A stretch of DNA of 27,503 nucleotides from UBA3775 sp964625275 (lineage in GTDB: Bacteria > Bacillota > Clostridia > Lachnospirales > Lachnospiraceae), in NCBI GenBank assembly GCA_964625275.1, contig CAZVBH010000024.1, positions 1 through 27,503 on the forward strand. Reading direction: 5' to 3'. Position 1 is the stretch's first letter. Each line of letters starts with the position of its first letter. Positions 1 to 6,303 of the stretch are shown in pieces. The notes below the pieces were generated by a model, which saw only the letters and a program-made list of their open reading frames with translations, did not search any database and was not told the origin of the DNA. A program made the position numbers and the translations under genes.

Positions 1-1
1 A

Positions 2-256
2 CTGATAACACCAATATGCCCACATGCCATGAATGCAAGAAGCTTTGTAATCTCAGCCGAAGATAAAGTAATAATAAAGCTAAAAGGCAATAGGCATGAC
101 ATATCAGAAGATGCTTATGTAACAGTGGATGGAGAAGAATATGGCAAAATGAAGTCAGGCGACGAAATAGCCATTGAAAAATCTGAAAGAAGCTGTAAAA
201 TGTGTATGCTGCCAACCTTTTCCTTCATCGACATGCTCAACACGAAAATCAATTGA
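2..256 (+). CDS. nadK: NAD kinase, C-terminal part (5' end outside the window)
   Basis: The reading frame is open from the left edge, so only the last 84 residues are seen. NAD kinase phosphorylates NAD to NADP in the cytoplasm using ATP or polyphosphate. The opening residues, LITPICPHAMNARS, match the conserved C-terminal half of this family (the TPICPH stretch followed by a region binding the substrate ribose). The rest (beta-rich, with the usual VDGEEYGKMKSGDEI segment) also fits, and the end FSFIDMLNTKIN matches the usual family ending, so the 3' end looks intact. Position before argR and recN is the standard Clostridia order. Upstream residues with the catalytic GGDGT motif cannot be seen. 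Family assignment is confident; kinetics and cofactor preference are not visible. Confidence 0.88.
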   Translation: MITPICPHAMNARSFVISAEDKVIIKLKGNRHDISEDAYVTVDGEEYGKMKSGDEIAIEKSERSCKMCMLPTFSFIDMLNTKIN

Positions 257-314
257 AGAACTATGGGTTTGAAAGAAACATTTTTAGGCTTCTGAAGCTT
301 GGCATGATGTAAAA

Positions 315-393
315 TTAATGTGTTAAAAGTTTAAAGAAATTTAAATCAATGTGTTAAAAGGTTAAAGAAACTTTAATCAATGTGTCAAAAGGT
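315..393 (+). repeat. Three tandem 31-nt repeats upstream of a cloverleaf element
   Basis: The core AATGTGTTAAAAG occurs at 317, 348 and (as AATGTGTCAAAAG) at 379, an exact spacing of 31 nt. Copies 1 and 2 cover 315-345 and 346-376. The third copy, from 377, runs straight into the left outer arm of the structured element at 380-516, so the first two look like partial duplications of that arm. No coding potential was recognised. Confidence 0.8.
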
Positions 394-516
394 TCACATC
401 ATGAAATGATGTGAACTGTTTGCAAATCAGACGACGCCGAAAGCCTTTGGCTTTCGGGCTCGTCCTGATTGCAAACGTAGTCAATACAGCAAAGCTGTAT
501 TGACCTTTTGACACAT
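380..516. other. Cloverleaf-like structured element: closing stem plus three hairpin arms
   Basis: A 12-bp perfect closing stem pairs 380-391 (ATGTGTCAAAAG) with 505-516. It encloses three arms. Arm 1 pairs 392-402 with 406-416, 11 bp with a GAA loop. Arm 2 runs 418-476: 418-430 pairs with 465-476 (one bulged A), then 431-434 with 460-463, then 437-445 with 449-457 around a TTT loop. Arm 3 pairs 480-489 with 495-504, 10 bp with loop CAAAG. Only about four junction bases (417, 477-479) stay unpaired. It fills much of the 378-nt gap between nadK and argR. It could be a structured RNA, a palindromic repeat or mobile element, or part of a terminator (a T8 run follows at 534-541). The function is not known. 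Confidence 0.8.
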
Positions 517-560
517 GAACTAAACAGAAGACCTTTTTTTTAATAAGATTTTGAAAGCAT

Positions 561-612
561 ATGTACTTTATAACTACATGTACTTTAGAATTATATGTGA
601 CTTTACAACTAC
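561..612 (+). repeat. Three tandem 17-18-nt repeats just upstream of argR
   Basis: Copies at 561-577 (ATGTACTTTATAACTAC), 578-594 (ATGTACTTTAGAATTAT) and 595-612 (ATGTGACTTTACAACTAC) lie head to tail, ending 23 nt before the argR start. They do not match the classical ARG box palindrome. They may bind a regulator or simply be a local duplication. Confidence 0.65.
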
Positions 613-634
613 AGATTGATTTCGGGAGGCAAAT

Positions 635-1087
635 GTGAAATCATCAAGACAAAATATGATCCTGGATCTCATAAGTACGTACGAAATTGAAACTCAGGAT
701 GAGCTGTGCGAAAGACTGGCAAGGTCAGGCTATAATGTAACACAGGCAACGGTATCAAGAGATATCAGAGAACTCAAGCTCACTAAGATGGTAGGAGCGG
801 GAGGACGACAGGTTTATACCAGATATCATCAAAATGGATTAAAGGAGGATGAAGGAGGAAGACATCTCCGGATTCTTCGAGAAGCCGTAAAGACCGTACA
901 ACCCGCCTGCAATATCCTCGTGATAAGAACAAATGCAGGAATGGCATCGGCAGTAGCAACGGCAATAGATGCAATGGAGCTGCCGGGAATGGCAGGCTGT
1001 ATCGCAGGAGATGACACAATCATGTGCGCCATGCAGTCAGAAGAAATGGCAAAGCAGGCAGTAGAAGTGATAAATCAAAAGCTATAA
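635..1087 (+). CDS. argR: Arginine repressor ArgR
   Basis: This 150-residue protein has the full length of the ArgR/AhrC family. The N-terminal winged helix carries the recognition segment QATVSRDIRELKL (about residues 37-49). The C-terminal oligomerisation and arginine-binding domain (about 80-150) has the GCIAGDDTIMCAM segment typical of the L-arginine pocket. ArgR forms hexamers that bind ARG boxes when arginine is present, repressing arginine biosynthesis or activating catabolism. The start is GTG, placed 5 nt after a good Shine-Dalgarno (GGGAGG, 624-629). It sits before yebC and recN; argR next to recN is a common Firmicute arrangement. Three short tandem repeats precede the gene and might be operators, but their sequence is not a recognisable ARG box. 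Confidence 0.95.
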   Translation: MKSSRQNMILDLISTYEIETQDELCERLARSGYNVTQATVSRDIRELKLTKMVGAGGRQVYTRYHQNGLKEDEGGRHLRILREAVKTVQPACNILVIRTNAGMASAVATAIDAMELPGMAGCIAGDDTIMCAMQSEEMAKQAVEVINQKL

Positions 1088-1110
1088 ATAAAAATAACGG
1101 AGGACGAAAA

Positions 1111-1842
1111 ATGTCAGGACATTCAAAATTTGCAAACATCAAACACAAAAAGGAAAAGAATGATGCAGCAAAAGGAAAAATTTTCACACGCTTAGGACGT
1201 GAAATCGCAGTAGCAGTAAAAGAGGGAGGAGCAGATCCTAATAATAATTCAAAGCTTAAGGATATCGTAGCAAAGGCAAAAGCAAATAACATGCCTAATG
1301 ATACAATCGAAAGATCTATCAAAAAGGCAGCTGGCGATGCAAATGCCGTAAATTACGAATTTGTTTCTTACGAAGGCTATGGACCAAAAGGCTCAGCGAT
1401 TATCGTAGAAGCGCTTACAGATAATAAAAATCGTACAGCATCAAATATCAGAAATGCTTTCACAAAAGGACAGGGCTCAATCGGAACTCAGGGCTGCGTA
1501 TCCTATATGTTCGATGAAAAGGGACTTATCGTAATCGATAAAGAAGAATGCGAAATGGATGCGGACGATTTGATGATGCTCGCACTTGATGCGGGAGCGG
1601 ATGACTTCTCGGAAGAAGAGGATGGCTTTGAAATTTATACAGCACCAAATGACTTCTCGGCAGTTCGTCAGGCAGTAGAGGATGCCGGAATTCCTATGAT
1701 TGAAGCTGAAGTAACAATGATACCTCAGACCTATGTAGAGCTTACAGATGAGCAGGACATCAAGAACTTCAACAGAACAATGGACCTTCTCGATGAAGAT
1801 GATGACGTTCAGAATGTATATCACAACGTAGATATGGATTAA
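1111..1842 (+). CDS. yebC: YebC/PmpR-family translation/transcription regulator
   Basis: This 243-residue protein begins MSGHSKFANIKHKK, the signature start of the YebC/TACO1 family, and keeps family motifs such as GREIAVAVKEGG, NNMPNDTIERSIKKA and YEGYGP. Family members have been described as DNA-binding regulators and, more recently, as ribosome-associated factors helping translation through proline-rich stretches. The ATG at 1111 is chosen because GGAGG (1099-1103) lies 7 nt upstream and the homologous N terminus begins there; upstream in-frame codons overlap the argR end. It follows argR by 23 nt and is probably cotranscribed. Its position between argR and recN is less usual, since these two are commonly adjacent. 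The exact physiological role in this organism is not visible. Confidence 0.94.
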   Translation: MSGHSKFANIKHKKEKNDAAKGKIFTRLGREIAVAVKEGGADPNNNSKLKDIVAKAKANNMPNDTIERSIKKAAGDANAVNYEFVSYEGYGPKGSAIIVEALTDNKNRTASNIRNAFTKGQGSIGTQGCVSYMFDEKGLIVIDKEECEMDADDLMMLALDAGADDFSEEEDGFEIYTAPNDFSAVRQAVEDAGIPMIEAEVTMIPQTYVELTDEQDIKNFNRTMDLLDEDDDVQNVYHNVDMD

Positions 1843-1892
1843 TACTACATCTATAAAATAGTGCTTCGAAATACTAAAAAGGAGCCAAAAAT

Positions 1893-3575
1893 ATGCTGAT
1901 TAGCTTACATGTAAAAAACTTCGCCATAATCGATGAAGTGTGGCTGGAGTTTGGTGAGGGCTTTAACGTACTTACAGGTGAAACAGGTGCTGGAAAATCA
2001 ATTCTCATCGGCTCACTTGGAGTGGTTCTCGGAAACAAGACAACAAAGGACATGCTTGGCAACAGAGGCGATTATGCACTTGTCGAGCTCACCTTTGATT
2101 CAGAAAGCCCTGAGATAAAAAGAATATTGGAAGAAAATGATTTGATTTGTGAGGATGAAATCATTATATCCAGAAGAATAACTTCAGGTGGCAGAAGTGT
2201 ATGCAGAATTAATGGAGAAGTGGTGACCCAGTCAGTTCTTAAAGAGGTTGCCACTTATCTTATTGATATTCATGGACAGCATGAGCATCAGTCACTGATT
2301 CACAAAGCCTCTCAGAAAAAAATAGTAGATTCCTTTTCTGAAAATGCTGAGGCGCTTTTAAAAGAAGTACGGGATGCCTATCATGCTTATAATGCAGCTC
2401 TTAACGAGTATAAAAATGCATCCGGAGCAGGACGAAAGACAGACAGAGAGCTTGAGCTCATTAAATATGAATTAGAGGAAATTGAAGGAGCAGCCTTCAA
2501 AAAGGGTGAAGATTCGGAGCTGGAGGAACGCTTTAAAATCCTCAGCAATGCTGACAAAATTTCCCAAGGTCTTGATACAGCTGCCTTAGCACTTACTGAT
2601 GGAGAAGACAATATCTCAGATCAGCTGGACATGGCTCTTAAGGCAATTGGCAGAATATCTGATTTAGATGAGCAAATCTCAGGATTTTTAGATAACCTTA
2701 ATGTAATCTCAGACCAGGTATCAGAGCTCTCAGCAGATATACACAGCCTGGCAGAAGGCATATCCGGAAATGCAGAAGAATTTACAGAAGTAGGGGAGCG
2801 ACTGGATATACTTAACCGACTAAAGGCAAAGTATGGCGGCAGCTATGAAGCAGTCAGAAAATATGCAGAGGAAGCTGAGAAGACCTTAGATTCCTATGCG
2901 GATTATGATATCTATCTCGACGGACTCCTGAAAAATGCAGAAAAGCTTGAAAAGGTGCTTCTCGAAAAATGCTCAGCCCTTACAATAGTCAGACAGAAAA
3001 CCGCTAAAGAGCTTGCAGACAAAATTGAAGCAGCCCTTTATGATTTGAATTTTGAATATGCAAAATTTGAAATAAGGCTTGAACCTTTGGAAAAGCCATC
3101 TGAAACCGGCGCAGAGGACATAGAATTCTATATGAGTACAAATCTGGGACAGCCGGTGAAAAAGCTTTCACAATGTGCCAGTGGAGGAGAACTAAGTCGT
3201 GTAATGCTTGCAATAAAGTCTGTTATTGCAGACAATAATACCATAGACGCACTTGTTTTTGATGAAATTGACGTCGGTATAAGTGGAAGGACAGCTCAGA
3301 AGGTATCAGAAAAGATGTCTTCACTTGCGGCAAAGCATCAGGTTATCTGCATCACCCATCTGCCACAGATAGCAGCAATGGCTGATACTCATTTCCTGAT
3401 TGAAAAAAATCAGGATAATGGAGAAACCACAACAACCATAAACCGACTGCCGGAGGGCAGTGAAGCAGGCGAGCTTGCAAGAATGCTCGGAGGCACTACA
3501 ATTACAGAGAGCGTCCTAAAAAATGCAGCTGAGATGAAAAAGCTTGCAAATGAATGGAAGGTCGCTAATCGTTAA
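1893..3575 (+). CDS. recN: DNA repair protein RecN (SMC-like ATPase)
   Basis: This 560-residue protein has the SMC-like layout of RecN: an N-terminal ATP-binding head with Walker A GETGAGKS (residues 29-36), a central coiled coil rich in Glu, Lys and Leu (about 160-365), and a C-terminal head with an ABC signature (LSQCASGGELSRV) and Walker B (ALVFDEIDVGISG). The Q-loop-like DIHGQHEHQSL segment is also present. RecN gathers broken DNA ends early in double-strand break repair and acts with RecA. Length is normal for the family (about 550-570). Start: ATG with AAGGAG (1879-1884) 8 nt upstream. A strong intrinsic terminator follows at 3660-3701, so the nadK-argR-yebC-recN unit probably ends here. 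Confidence 0.96.
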   Translation: MLISLHVKNFAIIDEVWLEFGEGFNVLTGETGAGKSILIGSLGVVLGNKTTKDMLGNRGDYALVELTFDSESPEIKRILEENDLICEDEIIISRRITSGGRSVCRINGEVVTQSVLKEVATYLIDIHGQHEHQSLIHKASQKKIVDSFSENAEALLKEVRDAYHAYNAALNEYKNASGAGRKTDRELELIKYELEEIEGAAFKKGEDSELEERFKILSNADKISQGLDTAALALTDGEDNISDQLDMALKAIGRISDLDEQISGFLDNLNVISDQVSELSADIHSLAEGISGNAEEFTEVGERLDILNRLKAKYGGSYEAVRKYAEEAEKTLDSYADYDIYLDGLLKNAEKLEKVLLEKCSALTIVRQKTAKELADKIEAALYDLNFEYAKFEIRLEPLEKPSETGAEDIEFYMSTNLGQPVKKLSQCASGGELSRVMLAIKSVIADNNTIDALVFDEIDVGISGRTAQKVSEKMSSLAAKHQVICITHLPQIAAMADTHFLIEKNQDNGETTTTINRLPEGSEAGELARMLGGTTITESVLKNAAEMKKLANEWKVANR

Positions 3576-3659
3576 GCTAAGATAACTCTGAGTAGCTTAT
3601 TGCAGGTAAGTATTAGTTATTAGGCAGATTAAAAGCAGTGAATATAAAATGATAATTAG

Positions 3660-3701
3660 GAGATACTAAAAATAGTAAATATTTTTGGTATCTCTTTTTT
3701 T
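3660..3701 (+). terminator. Intrinsic terminator after recN
   Basis: A 15-bp stem pairs 3660-3674 (GAGATACTAAAAATA) with 3680-3694, with one G-T wobble and a 5-nt loop, followed directly by a run of seven T. It lies 85 nt after the recN stop and separates recN from spoIVB. The T run touches the left end of the structured element at 3702. Confidence 0.9.
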
Positions 3702-3790
3702 AACCTTATCTGAAAAGTCCCCCGCTTCTTAAGCGGTGGTATGTTACTCCCTAAAAGTCTAGCTTTTGGGGTTACATGACTTTTCAGCAT
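3702..3790 (+). repeat. Structured repeat element, copy 1 (upstream of spoIVB)
   Basis: Conserved ends CTTATCTGAAAAGT (3705-3718) and ACTTTTCAGCAT (3779-3790) form a 9-bp closing stem (3710-3718 with 3779-3787). Inside are two arms: CCGCTT/AAGCGG (3722-3727 with 3731-3736) with a CTT loop, extended outward by a mismatch and two GC pairs; and CCCTAAAAG (3750-3758, approximately) with CTTTTGGGG, loop TCTAG. Copies with the same ends lie at 11503-11550 and 26578-26668. The right end is 52 nt before the spoIVB start. It may be a regulatory RNA structure or a short non-autonomous repeat. Confidence 0.75.
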
Positions 3791-3841
3791 AAAAGATATA
3801 TTGCTTGGCCGCGTTTGAGATACCACATAGCTGAGGTGCAC

Positions 3842-5131
3842 ATGAATTTGAAAATCTACAGACGTCTTTTAATAATATTGATAATAACGGTAAGCCTCGT
3901 AATGGGAGCCCTGGTGCTAACGGGAGTTTTTAGCAACATGCCCGGTGATATCTGGTTAAGCTCAGGTGATGGTCAGGAATTTAATCTTTCAATGCCCTAC
4001 AGCTTAAAAATTGATAGTGGAGACATCTATGTTTCAGCAGGCTCAAAGGAAAAAATTCCGGCTGATGAAATAACAATAGACTTAGATAAAAGCTTTAGTC
4101 TTTCATCCTCAGGCATCGGTACCTATAATGCCAGAGTCTATCTTTTTAATCTTATTCCGGCTTATACCATTGAAGTCAACGTTGTTACGGCAAGGTCCTA
4201 CTATATAGGCGGTGAACTGATAGGTATAGCTCTAAATACCAATGGAATACTTGTTCTGGGAAGTGGAACTGTAACAAAAAAGAACGGTACCGAGGTCAGC
4301 CCCTCAAAGGGAATATTAAAAAGTGGAGACTATATAAAAGCAGTAGACGGCATAGAGGTTAATGACAAGGAAAAATTTATATCAATAATTCAGGAGTCTG
4401 CCGGCAAAAGCCTTACAATAACAGTACTTCGCAATGAGGTAGAAATTGACGTGGTTCTAAAGCCTGTTTTGGCAAATGATGGAACCTACAAAATAGGAGC
4501 CTGGGTAAGAGATGATACAGCAGGTGTTGGAACACTTACCTTCGTAGATCCTACAGATGGAAGCTTTGGTGCACTAGGGCATGGAATAACTGATGTCGAT
4601 ACCGGAACGCTTCTTTCAGTATCAGATGGAGAGGTCTACACAGCAACAGCACTGTCAATAAACAAAGGTGAAGAAGGCAATCCGGGAGAAATAGTAGGAG
4701 CCATGAATCGCTCAGACTCGGAATATATAGGTGAAATGCTTACAAATACCAGCCTGGGGGTATATGGCCTAACTACAGATGTAGAACAAACTCTTAAAAA
4801 GCTGGGAATAAATGATTCCTATCTCTATGAAATAGGCTATGCAGCCGGCGTGAAAAAGGGAGAGATAGAAATAGTGAGCGCAGTGCTTGGAACACTTGAA
4901 TTTTACACTGCTGAAATAACAGAGCTTAACTATAATTCAAAGATGAGTGAAAAAGCAATAAAAATAAAGGTGACAGATGAAAGACTGCTTGAAGCTACAG
5001 GTGGAATTGTGCAGGGCATGAGCGGCAGCCCTATAATTCAGGATGGACGACTGATAGGAGCAGTTACGCATGTAACAGTGGATGATCCAAGTGAAGGCTA
5101 TGGAATTTTTATTGAAGCCATGATACAGTAA
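3842..5131 (+). CDS. spoIVB: SpoIVB peptidase (sporulation sigma-K checkpoint protease)
   Basis: About 429 residues. The N terminus has one membrane segment (LLIILIITVSLVMGALVLTGV, about residues 9-29), followed by an exported region, a PDZ domain (around LKSGDYIKAVDGIEV) and a C-terminal S55 serine peptidase domain. The catalytic region shows GHGITDVDTG (His) and GMSGSPIIQDGRLIGAVTHV (Ser, then His), as in Bacillus SpoIVB. In spore formers it is secreted from the forespore and cleaves SpoIVFA, freeing SpoIVFB to process pro-sigma-K. ATG 3842 is preferred because GAGGTG (3833-3838) precedes it and it gives a short basic N terminus before the membrane helix; an upstream in-frame ATG at 3776 lies inside the structured element. 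spoIVB next to spo0A is the classical order. Confidence 0.95.
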   Translation: MNLKIYRRLLIILIITVSLVMGALVLTGVFSNMPGDIWLSSGDGQEFNLSMPYSLKIDSGDIYVSAGSKEKIPADEITIDLDKSFSLSSSGIGTYNARVYLFNLIPAYTIEVNVVTARSYYIGGELIGIALNTNGILVLGSGTVTKKNGTEVSPSKGILKSGDYIKAVDGIEVNDKEKFISIIQESAGKSLTITVLRNEVEIDVVLKPVLANDGTYKIGAWVRDDTAGVGTLTFVDPTDGSFGALGHGITDVDTGTLLSVSDGEVYTATALSINKGEEGNPGEIVGAMNRSDSEYIGEMLTNTSLGVYGLTTDVEQTLKKLGINDSYLYEIGYAAGVKKGEIEIVSAVLGTLEFYTAEITELNYNSKMSEKAIKIKVTDERLLEATGGIVQGMSGSPIIQDGRLIGAVTHVTVDDPSEGYGIFIEAMIQ

Positions 5132-5271
5132 ACATTTACTCTCTTAAACCTTATGAACCTATGCAACTTGGCAAAGAAGCTGGAAAAGGTGAAAATTAAG
5201 ATTATTTATGCAATAAAAAGCCGCTTTGTCTCTTTAGAAAGTATAAAAACTCAATATTCGTAAATGCCAAA

Positions 5272-5300
5272 TTGAAGCTATGTAAAATTTAGGTTATATT
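5272..5300 (+). promoter_or_regulatory. Candidate sigma-A type promoter for spo0A
   Basis: TTGAAG (5272-5277) is followed after 17 nt by TATATT (5295-5300), 39 nt before the spo0A ATG. The match to the housekeeping consensus is fair. This is a sequence match only; a sigma-H promoter or Spo0A boxes were not convincingly found. Confidence 0.45.
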
Positions 5301-5339
5301 TGTCTTGCTTTTAAGAAAAACGGAAATGGAGGTAGAAGC

Positions 5340-6134
5340 ATGAACAAGACAACTATAGCAATAATTGATGACACACCTAGAATATTGGGGATATTAAAGG
5401 GAATTATTGAAGAGGATAAACACTTCGAGCTGGTGGGAACGGCAGAGGATGGTGAAGCAGGATTGGCTCTTGTTGAAGAAAAACAGCCGGATGTTGTACT
5501 TCTTGATCTGATAATGCCGAAGCTTGACGGACTTGGAGTTATGGAAAGACTTAATAAAAATGAAACGCTAAAGAAAAGACCGAGCATAATAGTAATCAGT
5601 GCAATCAGACAGGACAGAGTAATGGAAAGCGCCTTCGATTTAGGAGCACAGTATTATATTTTAAAGCCGTTTGACAAATCAATTGTTCTAAACCGAATCA
5701 GACAGGTCAGGGGAAGCATGAAGGTACATCGAACCGGAATGATGACAGTCATGCCAAAGGCTGAAATAATAAAGGAACGCGATTTAGAAACAGATGTTAC
5801 AAATATAATTCATGAAATCGGCGTTCCTGCCCACATAAAGGGCTATCAGTATTTAAGACATGCAATTATGCTCTCAATTAATGATGATGAGATGCTTGGT
5901 TCAATTACAAAGCAGCTCTATCCTCAGATAGCCAAAACCTATAGGACAACCCCAAGCAGGGTAGAACGGGCAATTCGTCATGCAATTGAAGTCGCCTGGA
6001 GTCGTGGAAAGCTCGATACAATAAACGAACTCTTCGGTTATACGATAGATGATCGCAAAGGAAAGCCCACAAATTCCGAATTTGTAGCATTGATAGCCGA
6101 TAAAATCAGGCTCGACTATAAATTTCGTGCTTAA
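5340..6134 (+). CDS. spo0A: Sporulation master regulator Spo0A
   Basis: This 264-residue response regulator has a receiver domain (1-125) with acidic residues D10 and D11, the phosphorylation site D56 in DVVLLDLIMP, a conserved ISA (Ser) and LKPFD (Lys). A linker leads to the DNA-binding domain (about 145-264), which carries the highly conserved KQLYPQIAKTYRTTPSRVERAIRHAIEVAWSRG recognition region and the C-terminal FGYT segment. Phosphorylated Spo0A binds 0A boxes and starts sporulation; in clostridia it is usually phosphorylated directly by orphan kinases. Length matches the family. Start: ATG with GGAGGT (5328-5333) upstream. It follows spoIVB as in most spore formers. Presence supports an endospore-former lineage but does not prove that the organism makes spores, since many Lachnospiraceae keep these genes without observed spores. 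Confidence 0.97.
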   Translation: MNKTTIAIIDDTPRILGILKGIIEEDKHFELVGTAEDGEAGLALVEEKQPDVVLLDLIMPKLDGLGVMERLNKNETLKKRPSIIVISAIRQDRVMESAFDLGAQYYILKPFDKSIVLNRIRQVRGSMKVHRTGMMTVMPKAEIIKERDLETDVTNIIHEIGVPAHIKGYQYLRHAIMLSINDDEMLGSITKQLYPQIAKTYRTTPSRVERAIRHAIEVAWSRGKLDTINELFGYTIDDRKGKPTNSEFVALIADKIRLDYKFRA

Positions 6135-6166
6135 AATGCAAGATTATATAACATTTTGTTTTTTTA
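6133..6166 (+). terminator. Weak terminator candidate after spo0A
   Basis: AAAATG (6133-6138) pairs with CATTTT (6152-6157), followed by GTT and a T-rich run to 6165. The stem is short and AT-rich and overlaps the spo0A stop, so support is limited. Confidence 0.3.
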
Positions 6167-6180
6167 ACGAAGTTTTAATC

Positions 6181-6209
6181 TTTCATTTCATATAAACATG
6201 TGGTATAAT
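6181..6209 (+). promoter_or_regulatory. Promoter for glgA with extended -10
   Basis: A perfect TATAAT (6204-6209) is preceded by TGG, an extended -10 motif, and by TTTCAT (6181-6186) at 17-nt spacing. The expected transcript start near 6216 gives a leader of about 88 nt before glgA. Confidence 0.65.
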
Positions 6210-6217
6210 CATAAGGA

Positions 6218-6277
6218 CTAAAGGGTGTCTTTAGCAGCAAATTATCTCAGCCTTGGGTTTACATTAAGCTGGCTGAG
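6218..6277 (+). promoter_or_regulatory. Two stem-loops in the glgA leader
   Basis: CTAAAG (6218-6223) pairs with CTTTAG (6229-6234) around GGTGT, placing a hairpin at the predicted 5' end of the mRNA. CTCAGCC (6246-6252) pairs with GGCTGAG (6271-6277), loop 18 nt, ending 17 nt before the Shine-Dalgarno. They may stabilise the mRNA or control translation. Confidence 0.5.
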
Positions 6278-6303
6278 TGAAAATACCTATACCAGGAGGA
6301 TAT

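Noticed and set aside
561..612. ARG boxes
   Set aside because: The repeats are direct, not palindromic, and lack the TGAAT/ATTCA core.
1020..1322. Minus-strand reading frame of 100 codons
   Set aside because: It overlaps the well-supported argR and yebC genes and has no ribosome site or recognisable motif.
3719..3775. Remnant of an IS200/IS605 right end, because of the CCGCTT/AAGCGG hairpin
   Set aside because: No transposase or TnpB fragment is nearby, and the conserved outer ends recur at 11503 and 26578 with different inner hairpins.
5224..5307. Spo0A binding boxes before spo0A (TTTGTCTCTT, TTTGTCTTGC)
   Set aside because: Only the first half fits the TTTGTCGAAA-like consensus; too weak to annotate.
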